Positions 32,332 to 45,700 of a DNA stretch of 64,000 nt are shown piece by piece. The notes beneath the pieces were generated by a model. The model searched no databases, was not told the DNA's origin, and worked only from the letters and a program-made list of their open reading frames with translations. Within the stretch, counting starts at the first letter, position 1. The number at the start of each line of letters is the position of its first letter. This DNA comes from Clonostachys chloroleuca (lineage: Eukaryota; Ascomycota; Sordariomycetes; Hypocreales; Bionectriaceae). The DNA is taken from the NCBI GenBank assembly GCA_037952775.1, contig JBANAY010000003.1, positions 4,960,001 to 5,024,000 on the forward strand, in the 5' to 3' direction. Position numbers and translations under genes: made by a program.

Positions 32332-32976
32332 CCGCCAGTCTCTGTCAGTGGTATTGGGAAGTATTGAGAAGTTCGCTCCTGATGAGGTTTTCCTTAACAT
32401 TCAAACGTTGCAGTCAGTCTTCAAATATGGACACGAACGTCTGTCGGGAGGGTTATTATCTAGAATAGATCCCCTATCGTCTTGCCTTTACTACTTTTAC
32501 TCACCTATTGTTAGTTAAGTGTGCTTGTTTGAAATTAAGATTATTTCTAAGACCAATATATCCTAGGACCAATATATCGTGCTGGTTCTTTTAACTTCTC
32601 TCAAAGGAACAGTGTACTGTCCGTTATGTTCACTTTTAACATTGGGTTTGCTCCGGGGGCAATGTACCAAATTTCAGTTTCAGACTATTTGACTGTATGA
32701 TTTTATGTTGGATCATTTTAGTTCAATCCATGCAACGAGTCTATAGACCTTGAAGGCGGATCTATATATCTTTTCTTTAATCCGGAACGACAGAATACTT
32801 ATTCGAATAAAAACACTTACATGCTCCCGCTAGTGAAAAGAGAAGGGACAGCAAGGAAAGATATATAATAATGCCAAGGGTGGCTTTAATATCAGGAGAA
32901 GATAAATATGCCCTAGACAGAGCTATCTCCATGATCGCTTGGCGGAAATATCTCCTGCTTATAGATTAATATAATG
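32332..32976. other. 3' flank of the glycosidase and border of the A+T-rich block
   Basis: No gene. Base composition shifts sharply at about 32,960-32,980, where the first inverted-repeat element starts. Confidence 0.6.
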
Positions 32977-33833
32977 GTTAGACGACTTATACTAGATAGA
33001 GGTCTAGGGTAGATCAGGATATAATTAATCAGACTATTATTCTGAGTAGTATAATTAGATTATTATAAACTGTATAATATAAATTACTATTAATATATAT
33101 ATAAGTATTATAGAGCTATATAATAGACTAGCCCTATAGTAGCTGTAGATAGATATCTGCTTTTAAGTTTATATTCTTAGAGAGGAAAAGAATAGATTTC
33201 TTCTTTTAACTTTTTCTCTTCCCTTATATAATACTATAGTATACTAGTTAGAGGTTTAACTTACTATAGTTATCTCTTATTAAATCTAGCTTAATTTCCT
33301 ATTAAGTTTAAGTTTTTAATATACTCTTCTATTTAAATCCCTTTTTCCTTCTAATATAATAGTATAAAATATTATTCTAATAAAATTATTTTTTAATCTA
33401 TTTATTTTACTACTATATTATAATATTTATATAACTATAGATTACTATAATATTATAAATTTAACTAATATATACTATTATATATAGACCCTACTTTTTT
33501 CCTCTAACTATAACTGGATTATTCAGATCTTATAATAATCCTTATAATCCTTAACTCAGGATTATTACTAAGCCTTAATAATCCCCTAGTATATATATAT
33601 ATTTATTTTACTAGATAGAATACTCTTTCAGATAGTTATTAATAAAGTTACTAACTTATAGTAATATTATCTATACTTCTATTATTACTAGCTCTATAAT
33701 ACTTATATATTAATAGTAACTTATATTATATAGCCTAAGATAACCTGATTATACTACTCAGAATAACTCTTTAATTAGTTTAACCCTAATCTACCCTAGA
33801 CCCCTGTTTAGTATAAGTTACCTAACTATTATA
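32977..33833. mobile_element. Inverted-repeat element (MITE or fold-back type), RIP-affected
   Basis: The first ~150 bp (ATGGTTAGACGACTTATACT..., GGTCTAGGGTAGATCAGG..., TATTCTGAGTAGTATAAT...) reappear in reverse complement at the right end (to about 33833) with scattered transitions. No ORF is seen. Related ends occur at 34715-34766 and 47752-48108. It sits exactly at the border of the A+T-rich block. Confidence 0.65.
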
Positions 33834-34186
33834 TATAATAATAGTAATAGAGTAATTATAAATAGATATAGAGTAAGTATAATATAGTATTTTCTTATTT
33901 TAATTTTAGTATAAACTCTATTTATTTTATAATCTTTATTCTTTCTAAGATAATTATAAATTATCTATTAATTATAACTTCTTTATTAAATCTTATTTTA
34001 TACTATTCTAATTTATATCTTTCTATATAGTATTATAATAATATATATACTATTATTCTACTATCTCTACTTCTATCTAGTAATAGTAGAAATAATCTTT
34101 TAATTACTAATTAAACTTTATACTAGTTTCTATAATAGATTTATAAAAGAAATAGAAGAAAATATATTCTATATAAAACTGCTCTT

Positions 34187-34710
34187 TCTAGATATTATTT
34201 ATAGATAATTCTAATAAATTATCTATATAAATAGATAAATAGAATAGTTTTATTTCTATAGAATTATTTACTATTAAGCTAAGTTACTAATTAGTTAGTA
34301 CTCTAGAGTTAGAAATAACTTAGGATTTGAATTATATAAAATTATATAGAGTTATATAGGGTTTTAACTTAGGGTTATAAGAGTTAAGAGAAGAAAAGAG
34401 AGTAAATAGTAGATATATATAGAAAGAAAGAAAAATAGTATTTATTATTAGAAGTTAGTATTTAAATATTATTAGTATATAATATAAATAAGTATATATA
34501 ATTTAATAAGGAGTATTAGATATTTATTTATTATAAATATAATATTATACTATAGTTAAATACTTTTAAAAAATACTTCTAATAGATATATTAATTAATA
34601 AGTAATATACTTAAAGATATTAATAATTATTATACTAATATAGATTTAGCTAATCTAGAAAAGAATATATTTCTAATAAATAATAATATAATTATTAAAT
34701 TACTTCCTAT
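34187..34710 (+). repeat. Direct repeat, uninterrupted copy (empty site)
   Basis: 34187-34425 matches 35085-35313, and 34426-34700 matches 36178-36500, with transition-type differences. The segment is therefore the same sequence without the 864 bp insertion found in the second copy. Confidence 0.65.
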
Positions 34711-34714
34711 TATA

Positions 34715-34766
34715 ACAGTTGGGCGACTTACACTGGACGGAGGTCTAGGGTAGGTCAGGATATAAC
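34715..34766 (+). repeat. Terminal fragment of the 32,977-type inverted-repeat element
   Basis: CAGTTGGGCGACTTACACT followed by GGTCTAGGGTAGGTCAGG is the same end sequence as at 32977, with fewer C-to-T/G-to-A changes. It ends where another fragment (34767) begins. Confidence 0.6.
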
Positions 34767-35085
34767 TGTTGAATTGAGAGACTATAGCCACTAGCTGTTA
34801 GCGATCGCTAATCCCCTGTAACAGCTAGCTAATAGCGATTGAGACCGCTATCCGATAGCGATTGCGATCACTAGCCAATAGCGGTTGTAGCCACTATAGG
34901 TCAGTAGCTACAGGCTGCTATAACCGCTACGGCTTAGCGGGCTCCAGTTCCCCTTTAGGGCTAGGAGCATCAGCAGTATTATTTATAGGTTATTAGGCTA
35001 TAATAGCCTAAATAAGGGTCTACAAAATTCAGGAAAAATCTGAGTAACTTCTAACAACCTAACCTATACCCAGGCTACCCTAGGT
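34767..35085 (-). mobile_element. Truncated copy of the 35,314-type element, right part, inverted
   Basis: From TGTTGAATTGAGAGAC onward this 320 bp is the reverse complement of about 35830-36177, including the GAACTGGAGCCCGCTAAGCC block and the CGGTTGCAACCG-like internal repeats. The left portion is missing. Confidence 0.65.
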
Positions 35086-35210
35086 ATTATTTACAGGCGA
35101 TTCTGCTAGAATTATCTATATAAATAGGTAAGCGGGGTAGTTTTATTTCTATAGAATTATTTACTACTAGGCTGAGTTACTGATTAGTCAGTACTCCAGG
35201 GTTATAGGTA

Positions 35211-35270
35211 ACTTAGGGTTAGGGTTATACAGGGTTATATAGGGTTATATAGGGTTATAATATAGGGTTA
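35211..35270 (+). repeat. Degenerate telomere-like repeats (TTAGGG / TATAGGG)
   Basis: TTAGGGTTAGGG followed by four AGGGTTATA-type units. TTAGGG is the telomere repeat of most filamentous fungi. Here it is interstitial, short and imperfect, and could be chance in A+T-rich DNA. Confidence 0.4.
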
Positions 35271-35313
35271 CAGAGGTAAAGAGGAAAAGAGGGTAGGTAA
35301 TAGATATATATAG

Positions 35314-36177
35314 TGTTGAAATTACAGTGGCCTACAAGGTGTATTAGGCCTTGAGACCGCTATAACTAGCAGCAGTGGAAATTTTAGCTTCTAACTTATA
35401 GCGAACACTCCTCTATAACTTAGTCAAACTTCACACTAGAAACTCGGTTTATAGTGCATTTTATAGCGCAAAAGGATCTTATTTTGGTGAGAGGAACCGG
35501 AAAAATATACCAATTTCTCTCATAGGTCTACCGACTAAAAACTACTCTAAAACCCGCTACAGCAGCTTCCCGGGCCACTTTTGATTTTCCGCAAAATTCA
35601 TTACTATAGGAAATCTAAAAAATCGACTCACAACTACCAAACCATAAGATAGATATATATAACCTTTTTAAGACCCACTTTTATCTGAAAGAGCTAGTTA
35701 AGCTGATCAGTTAAGTATAGATATTAGATATCTTATCTTTAAAGCTGAAAGAGATATCTAAGATCTAAGGTCTAGTCTAGGGTAGGTTGGTTATAGGGTA
35801 GCTTGGGTATAGGTTAGGCTACTAGAAGTTACTCAGATTTTTTCCTGAATTTTCTAGACCCTTATTTAGGCTAATATAGCCTAATAACCTATAAATAACG
35901 CTGCTGACGCTCCTAGCCCTAAAGAGGAACTGGAGCCCGCTAAGCCGTAGCGGTCATAGCGGCCTGTAGCCACTGACCCTCAGTGGCTGCAACCGCTATT
36001 GGCTCGTGATCGTAGTCGCTATCGGATAGCGGTCTCAATCGCTATTGGCTAGCTGTTACAGGGGATAGCGATCGCTAACAGTTAGTGGTTGCGACCGCTA
36101 GAGGTTAGTGGTTGCAACCGCTAACTTATAGCGATACGGTCACTAACTTATAGTGGCTATAGTCTCTCAATTCAACA
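35314..36177. mobile_element. 864-bp insertion element with TATAG target duplication
   Basis: The element starts TGTTGAAATTACAGTGG and ends CTCTCAATTCAACA, giving a short terminal inverted repeat (TGTTGAA/TTCAACA). TATAG flanks it on both sides (35309-35313 and 36178-36182), while the matching empty site near 34425 has it once. The interior has clusters of AGCGGTTGCAACCGCTA-like palindromes at about 35940-36150. No transposase is seen, so it is non-autonomous. Confidence 0.7.
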
Positions 36178-36499
36178 TATAGGAAGGAAGAAGAATAATA
36201 CTTACTATTTAGTTATATTCTATTATTACTACTATAAGTTAGTATTTAAATATTACTAGTATATAGTATAAATAAGTATATATAGCTTAATAAGGAATAC
36301 TAGATACTTATTTACTATAAATATATTACTATACTATAGCTAAATACTTTTAAAAAGTACTTTTAATAGATATATTAATTAATAGGTAATATACTTAGAG
36401 ATATTAATAACTACTATACTAGTATAGACTTAGCTAATCTAGAAAAAGATATACTTCTAGTAAATAGTAGTATAGCTATTAAACTACTCCTTATACTAA

Positions 36500-39400
36500 G
36501 TAGATATAGTTATAATATATACTAATATCTAATAGTAATATAAGATAATATTATCTACTACTAAAGAGAAGTATAGTATAGTAGAGTAGAGTTTTAGTAG
36601 ATAGAGATCTAGTTATAGATATAAATAGGGGGAAATATATATAGTACTAGATAATCTAAGAGAATAATAGTAATAGTAATAATAATAATAGTAGTAGTAT
36701 AATTATATCTAATAATAGTAATATTAGTACTATAGAGAGTATAATTACTAATAGTAAAATATAGCTTAAGATAAAGAATATTATAAAGCTTTAGTTAGAT
36801 AATTTAGAAGAGAATATTAATTATAATTTATTATAAGTTAAGAGATTAGACTAAATAAAGTACTTTAGCTCCTATAACTTACTAAGTATTTATTAAGCAG
36901 CTAAATAGATAAGGATAAAGATACTAATAGCTAGAAGGGCCTAATAAGTAGAGAATAAGTAAATAGCCTATAAAAGAGTATTATTAAGCTAACTTAAGTA
37001 GAGCTTTAACTATAAGGTAGACTATTACTATTAGTAGTTTAATAGTATACTAATAGAGATACTCTAGTAGCTTAGTAGTATTATAATAGTAAACCTAAGT
37101 AGTATACTATTTAATTATAAAGATAAGAAGGTATTAATAAATAAGTACTAGTCTATTAGTTACTACTACTTAAGCTTCTATTAGAGAGTATATTATATTA
37201 GGTATAAAGAGATATATAAGTACTAGGCTATCTACTTTACTAATAAGTAGTAGAACTTACTATATAATATTATAGAAGAGCTAGAGGGAGTAGTATTTTC
37301 TAGTAGTTATAATAATAGCTTCTATAGTAGTAGGAAGAGGGAAATAAATAAAAGTAATAGTAATATTAGTAGTAATAAGAATAATAATAATAGTAAGAGA
37401 GAGATAGATAATAAGGATATAGCTATTCTACTATATAGTATACTTAATAGAGCTATTTTTTTATTTATTTCTACTTTAGTTAAGGTTTATATTAGTAGAA
37501 ATATATATATAAATATACTACTGAGCTTCTATATAATACTAGGTATTTAATAATAACTGCTTAGCTATATAGAGCTATATTTATATATAGGGATACTTAT
37601 AGTAGTACTTTAGTAGAGCTAGTTATTTTTTTTAGAATTAATATTTAAGAATTAGCTCTAAAATTAAAATAAAATTAGTATTAATACTATACTAGTATTC
37701 TAAGAACAGTATATAGTATAGATATATACTAGTATATATACTATTATAAGTATAATTATTAGGTAGATAGTATATAGTAAAAGTTAATATAATAATATAA
37801 GTAGGTAGATATTAATATAATAGACTAATAATAGAGAAGTAGTAGTATATATAGAGGAGCAGATCAGTATTAAGAGCTTTATATATATACTCTATAACTA
37901 GATTACAGAGGTATATAAGCTATTAAATAGATTATTCAGAGGGATATAGAAGATAGTTAGCTAAGCAGTTAATATAAATTATATTACTAATAGTATAGTA
38001 CAGCTTAGGGCAGATTAATTATTTATAACTAATCTAAGGAATAGATAACTAAAGGCCAGGCCTATAAAAGTAATAAGGTTAATATAGATATCTATTTAGG
38101 ATTCTGTATATAGCTAGTAGAAGTAATAAAATATTATTAAGTAGCTCTAATATTTATAACTACTCTGTAAGATACTTATACTACTTATATATATATAGGG
38201 CAGGCTTCTGAGTAGGAGACTGGAACTAATAATAATATAGTACTATAACTTATAGTAGCTAATACAGAATATATTTATTATAGATAGGCAGATTATAATT
38301 ATTATAGACTGAGATAAGATAAAGATAATCTATAATAATAGCTATAAGATAGTATAGTTTATACCTAATAGGATTAAGCAGATAATAGTAGTATATATAT
38401 TATAGTTAATCCCAGCTAAATAGATACTATAGTAGGAGTATAAGCTTACTAAGCTATATAGTAAGCAGTTAGAATATATATAGAGGGATAGTAGCTTATA
38501 GGTATAGAATACTAAATAGCTAAGCAGGAAGCTTATATATATAATATAGGCTAGTATAGGGGTTAGGATTAGAGTAAGCAGATATTAGATAGTAGTAATT
38601 AAAATAGGATACTAGATCTGAGGGCTAGTAATAAAGCAGATTAAGGGATAGATAGAGGATAGTAATAATAATAATAATATTAAGATTAATCTGATTATAG
38701 GCGAGCTAATTAACTATAGGGGGAGCTAGAATATTATATAGAATCTATAGTTAATATATAGAACCTGGATTATAAAGCAGTACTATACTATCTATATTAG
38801 CTTCCTAGGGAAACTATAGCTAGAAATAATTATAATATTTAAGGAGATTAGTAAGCTATAGTACTAGTTTCTAGAGGGAAGTAGTATAGAGGATAAGGTA
38901 TTATAAGTATATAAATAAAAGAGTTAAATACTAAATAAACAGAATACTATTAATAGTATAGCTCTAGTAACTAGGTATAAGTATATAAGAACTAGAAAGA
39001 GAGCAGAATAACAGAGTATAGAAGGATAGCAGAGTACTAAAAATAATATAGTAGACAGGCTATAGATACTATTTAGACTAAATAGTACTTAGTAATCAGA
39101 TAAGCAGGCTAAGAGTATATAGTTAATTATATTATTAAAGAATAGGCAGGTAGTTATTAGTATACTAATAACAGGGGCTAGGAAGAGTATACTATTTATA
39201 CTATTAGTAATAATATAAAATATAGGAATAAGTATAATTATAGTACTATTTATTATACTTATAGATAACTTAGTAATATAAATAAGAGTAATAAGTATTA
39301 ACTATATTCAGTATAAAGTATTAATATACTCTAAACAGGAGAGTATACTATAAATAGTATAGCTAGTAGTTATAAGTACAGATATAATATCTAGTACTAA

Positions 39401-40750
39401 GTTTTCAGACTATATAGATAGACTACTATATACTAAACTACTATAGTAGATATTTATTAATAAGTACTATATAATTATTATAAATATTAGATACTATACT
39501 AAGCTAGGCGAGCTATAGAGCTTATACTAATATAAGTACCTAATAGTACTACTAATAGTAATACTACTAGTAATACTTAAGGACTGGTTCTATAGTAAGA
39601 TATTAATAAACTCAGCTATAATAGTATAGAACTAGATAATAAAGCTGAACTACTGCTATAAGGTTAAACAGGTTAAGCCTGGAAGAGGAGCAGTTAAGAA
39701 GCAGATAGTAGAAATAGTAGAGTAACTAAACAGGCAGCTAACAGACTATTAGAAGGGAGTAGTATACTACTAGTTAAGGAGTTAGTATAAGGCTATAGCA
39801 GAGGAGATAGGCTGCTTAGTCTATTATAGCAGGATAAATAAGGAGGATTACTATAAGATATAGATAGTATAAGTAGAAGAACAGGCTAGCTGCTAGATTA
39901 TAGTAATAACCAGGCTAGGGATAGGGGTAAATATTAAGGGGATTATTACTATTATCTATATAGAGTAGCTATATAGGCTAGTAGACTTTATATAGTAGGT
40001 AGGCTGAGGAGGATAGCAGGTAGAGGAGATAGTATAGTTTATTATTATTTATAATAAGTAGCTATAGTAGATTAATAGATATAGTAGCTTTATTAATAGG
40101 GTAAACTAGATATAAATAGATAGATTTATATTAATATTAGGCTATTAGCAGATAGTTATTATAGTATTTATAGATAGAGTAATAGGGGAGAGATATAGAA
40201 ATATAGTTAGAGCTATACTTTATAATTACTATAAGTTATTAGGGCAGGTACTAGCTAGTAAGAGCAGGAGAGAAAATAATAAAAGTAATAGTAAGAGTAT
40301 AGATAAGGATAGTATAATTTAAAGGGTATTTAGTAGGAGAGAAAGTATATAGATCAGGATATTATTCTAATAGCTAGATAAAGTTATAGATAAATATCTA
40401 ATATATTATATCTATTATTATTATAGAGGTATAATAACAGGAGAGATATTAAATAAGCTATAATATAGACAGGCTAGATAGTAGTATAAGATAGTAGGTA
40501 ATAAGAGCTATAAGGATATATATAAGAAGCTAATATTCAGATTACTATTATACTACTTTAAGTATAAGCTCCTACTAGACTAGTATAAGAAGATATAAGA
40601 GGAGGGGGGCTATATATATAAGAATAAAGTACTACTAGTAGTACTTATAGTACTATATAGCTTATAGGTCTATAAGCTAGTAAAGAAGGGGTTCAGAATT
40701 AATATAAGGGATAGAAAAGTATTTTTTAAGTAGTTAGAGAAATAAAAGTA
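36500..40750 (+). pseudogene. RecQ-type DExH helicase relic A (telomere-linked-helicase-like), RIP-destroyed
   Basis: Reading through stops in one plus-strand phase gives helicase motifs in order. 39171-39188 reads TGARKS (Walker A, TGxGKS with Gly to Arg), followed by ILFILLV. 39459-39470 reads NKYY where the DECH box belongs, each residue one G-to-A or C-to-T step away. A QIIVITRLGIGVNIKGI block (motif V) lies near 39895-39950, and VG*GG*QVEE at about 39999-40025 stands for motif VI (GRAGRxGE). The phase is the same across 850 bp. The layout resembles the large subtelomeric RecQ-like helicases of fungi. Sequence upstream to about 36,700 keeps the same coding texture and may be the N-terminal part. 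TAG codons replace most Gln and Trp. It is certainly not functional. Confidence 0.7.
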
Positions 40751-42752
40751 GTTTTATAGGAAGAGGGGGATAAATATATATATATTATAGGAGGCTATTA
40801 TATAGAAGGTATATAATAGCAGTAGGAGCTAGTTTAGAGATATAGAGTAATATAGAGGCTAAATAGTATATAAAGTAGCTATAGGTAGAATAGGGGGGAT
40901 ATAAAGTATATATAGTATAAATAAGATTAATAGAAAAGATATAAAGTTTAGCTTAGTATAAGTAAAGTTAGTTAAGTAGAGGAGAGATAATATAAATAGG
41001 GTAATATAGAGCTATAAGTAGTAAAGTAATATAGTTAGATAGATATTAAGTTTAGCTTAATATAAGTAAAATTAGTTAGGTAGAAAGTAACTAACTTTAG
41101 TAGGAGTAAGATAAAGTTAGAGTAGAGGAAGTAGAGTATAGAGTATAATAAATAATTAGAAATAATAGCTAATTAAGTTTAGTAGGTAAGAAAAAGATAG
41201 AGTAGAGGAGGTAGGGTATAAGATATTATAAAGTAGGGTATAAGGTATAGGGTATAGTAGGTAGTATAGAGTAAAATATAACTAAGTTTAGTAGGAGTAT
41301 AATATAATTTAATAAGAGTACTTTAAGGAGAAGATATTTATATATATAAATAAGAGTAAGAGTAAAGAGTAGATATAGTAAGAGTAAAAGTAAAGGGTAG
41401 ATATAGTAAGAAGTAGAATAGAGATAAGATAGTAAGTAAGAAGAGAGGGATATATAGTATAAGAGTATAGATATAGAGTAAAATATAAAAGAGAGGATAA
41501 GAAAAAGGGGGGGGGGGAATAAGGGGGGAAAAGAAAAGAAGAGAAAAAAAAGATAAAATATAAGAAGGTAAATAAAGAGATTTTTAATTTATAGTTAGAG
41601 GGGGTTTTTAATTTATAATTAGGGAAAATAGTTAAATTATAGTTAGGGGGAGATAGTTAAATTATAGGGTTAGGGGTAATTAGTTAAATTATAGGGTTAG
41701 AGTAATTAAGTATAAAGATAAAATATTACTAAGTAGTACTAAATAGATATTAGTAGAAGTATAAAGTTAAAAGAGAAAGGTTAGATAGAAAGAGTAAATA
41801 TATACTTTATATTTAAGTAAAGAGAGAATAGTATAGAGATAAAGAAAAATACTATATAAAAAAGTATATAGAGAGAAGAAATATATAGAGAGGATAATAG
41901 TAACTAAATAAAAGGAAGATTAAGAATATAATTAAGGGGATTAAAGTTTAGAGTAAAGTTAAGAATAATTAGATAGAAAGGGGTAGAATAAGTAATAGAG
42001 AGGGATAAAGGAGAAGAGATAATTAGATAAAAAATAGAGAATAAAATAAAAAATAGAAGGTAAGAAGATTAGAATTATATATAGAGAGATATATATAATT
42101 AGAGGAGTTATTTAATTTATAGTAAGGGGGAATTATTTAAGTTTATAGTTAGATATAGTTTTTAAACTTATAGTTAGAGGGAGTTTTTTAATTATAGTTA
42201 GGGGGGTTTAGTTAAGTTTATAGTTAGAAAAAGTTTTTAAAATTATAGGTAAGTATAGTTTTTAAATTTATAGATAAATAGATAGGTATAGTTTTTAAAC
42301 TTATAGTTAGATATAGTTTTTAAACTTAGGGTTAGGGAGAGTTTTTAAACTTATAGTTAGGGGGGTTTTAAATTTATAGTTAGGGGGGTTTTTAAATTTA
42401 TAGTTAGGGAGAGTAGTTAAGTATATAGTTAGAGATAGTTATTTAAGATTATAGATAGTAATAAGTAAGATTAATAGGAGTAAAGTAATAAAGCTAGAGG
42501 TAGAATAATATAGAATATTTAAATTAATTTAATTAAAATTAGTAAGAGTAAGATAAAATAAGAGTTTTATAGGATAGAGAAAAGGTAGAGTTATATTTAT
42601 ATAGTAAATTATAGAGAAGGGAAAGAGAGTATTAAAGAATAAGGATTTTTTTTAAGATAATATAAAATATAATATAATATAGAGAATTTAGCAGGTAAAG
42701 AGAGAGATATATAGTATAAGGATAAAGTATAATAGGTAGGTAGGAGGACCTG
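40751..42752 (+). repeat. Purine-rich degenerate repeats between helicase relics
   Basis: No coding trace. From about 41575 to 42460 the plus strand repeats an irregular 25-35 bp motif of the kind TTTTTAAACTTATAGTTAGG plus G-run, well over ten times. A G11 run lies near 41505. The strand bias (almost no C on the plus strand) is extreme. Confidence 0.55.
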
Positions 42753-45700
42753 TATATTTAGCTATTAGTAATTCCACGATAGTTCCTAGTAGGATCTATT
42801 GAAATTTAGTAGGAGAATTTTTATATTATTAAAAGGTAGGGGGTAGGATCTATTACTAAGGATTTATTAATCTATTAGTTAGAAATTTGGATTACCCTAT
42901 AAAAAATATCTATTTACCCAGTATTTAACTAATATCTCTAATATTCCTACTAGGAATATTATTTACCTAATATTTCAGTAAGGCTTTAACTAAAAGCCTA
43001 GTTAAACTAGGCCTTATTAAGATCCTTACCTATACTATCTACTGCCTTTAAAACCTACTCTATTAATATATTTAATCTTAATACTATATAATCTATAGTA
43101 TTATACTAAATATAATAGAGCTATTTATTTATCTTATATAATATCTATTTATTATCTATAAGCAGTACTAATATACTTATATTAGTAAAGAGGTAGAATC
43201 TTACCTCTAAGCTTAATATTTATTATTTATATTAACCTAGAGAAAGGAAATTAAGATAGCTATATAAGCTATTAATAGACTTATTTAGGATTAAGAGGAA
43301 CTATACTATTATCTACTACTAATATATATTATAGAGCTAGTACTATATATCTCTCTGCTTATAACTAATAGCTTATAATACTAGATATATTAGTATATTA
43401 CCTGTATAGAGTAAGGGATATATACCTATCTACAGAAGGAGTATAATTAGAATAGCAGCTAGCAGAAGGGTAGTAATATTAGGAAGAAAGCAGTAGAGGC
43501 TTATAATTAGCTGTAGATAAATAGTATATATTACTAGCAGTTCTTTCCTCGAAGGGCTAAAAGCAGCTGGTTCCGAGTTAATATAGCTGGAGAGATTACT
43601 AGTTCTATTAATAATCTATAGTCTAAGTTAGCTATAGAAAGAGTATAGGAGCTCTTTAAAGAGGAGGTAGCTAAGGAGGTATAAGAGATATAGATAATAA
43701 TTTAAGTTAGAGATAACTAGCTTAAATCTAATAGATAGCTTAAGTTTATTAGCTAGATAATATATCTACAGGGGCTATCTATTACTAAGCTCTATAGTAT
43801 AAAATAGAATATCTAGGAGGAGGAGATAGTACTATAGTTAGTATAGAAGGTAATAGAGTATATACTTAACTAGGTATAGGTAACTATAACAGCTACTAAG
43901 GTAGGTAAAGCTATATTATTTAAAGTAGCCTGAACTACTTTAGAAGGGAAGCTGAATTAGCTATTTAATAGTAGAATAGAGGAGGATATATAGAAGCAGT
44001 ATAATAATATATTTCGATAGCTACTATATATTATATATTATATAGATAAGATAGCTAATAATAAGTAACTACCCTTTATCTTTATATTAGTATAAAATAA
44101 TTATTAGAATTAATTTATAGAGGCTATATCTAGTAAGTCTAGGTAGTAGGGTAATTAATCTAGTTAGAATAAATAGGATCTATATCTTACTATAATAATT
44201 AGCTAGTTTAATTATATACTAAAGGGAGATATATACTAAAATATACTAATAAACAGCTTAGCTATTATAAGTATCCAGGAAAATAGAGGGTAGGAATCTA
44301 TACTTAATTATATATAGATCTACTTAGCTATTATTAAGGTAGTATAGATACTTATACTATACTAATTATACTATAAGCAGGAGATATAGATAACCTAGTA
44401 CTTATAGGTATTAGATATAGATAATATATATAAGAAGGCAGAGAGTATATTCTATATACTGTACTCTAAGATAGTATAGTTTATAGTATAGATATATAGG
44501 GGGCCTATAGCTAAGCTAATATTACTAGACTGGATATTTAAGATATAAATATACAGGATAAATATCTAATATAATATACTAGGTAGTAGTAGTATTAAGT
44601 AGTTAGATAACTATATAAGCTACTAGATAATCTGGTTCTAAGTACTATAGCTAGTAGAGATACTATATATACTTATATAAGAGGCAGAGAAGCTACTCAG
44701 GGTACTTATACTAAACCTAATAGGTATAGTAAATAGACTCCCTGAGATTAGGTAGGAGCAGATCGAGGATAATTAATAGAATAATATAACTAGATACTTA
44801 TTCCTGTAAGACTAGTATAATATATAGCTATAGGCGGGGGATAGCTAGGTATTTAAATAGCTTATATAGTTTATACTACTTTAGAAAATATAGATTAGTA
44901 TAAGTACTAATAATAAAAAGTACCTACTTAAATAGAATATTATTTACTAGTATACTAATATACTATTATAGTTCCAGGAGCAGATATTCTTATTAATATA
45001 TATACTATTAATACTAATATATATAATAGAGATTAATAGAGTACAGATATAGAATATAGCTAATAGCAGGCTCTATAATATCTTCTGTAGTTAAGATATA
45101 GTATTCTTTATAATAGTATACTATAAGAATATCCGAATTAGTAGTTATAGTAAGATAATCTACTACTATCTACTATATATAGTTAGTTCTCTGCTAGTAT
45201 AGTATATATAGTTAGTTCTGCTGTTCTAGTAGAAGATATAGGGTATTATTAGATATTATAGCAGTAGACCTAGTATATTTCTCTAGGCAGATAAAGTAAT
45301 TAAGATAGCTAATCCAGATAGATCTATATAGGTAGTACTAGAGCCTGAGTTAGTATAGTTATTAGATTATATATAGTAGATTCTCTAGTAGTATAGTAAA
45401 CAGTATATAGAGGCTAAGCTTACTATTATTAGCTAGTAGTATATTACTATTACTATTACTAACTACTATCTGAATAAGGCTTTTTATATAGAAGAGGATA
45501 TTAGAATATTAGAGAATAAGAAGGAGGATAATATTAATAGGGCTATATTAGATAATATACTAAACCTCCAGATAGAGTATAGGAGCTATATTACTAGTAT
45601 AATATATATATAAAAGCTCTAGTAGCTAATATTTAGAATAGTATAGTAGTAGATTAGGTTTAAGTAGGCTAGCTAGTAGTAGTATTACTTAATAGGGTTT

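Larger units (their letters stand above)
35085..36500 (+). repeat. Direct repeat, interrupted copy (filled site)
   Basis: The second copy of the 34187-34710 sequence, split at 35313 by the 864 bp insertion. It includes degenerate TTAGGG-like repeats at 35211-35270. Confidence 0.6.
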
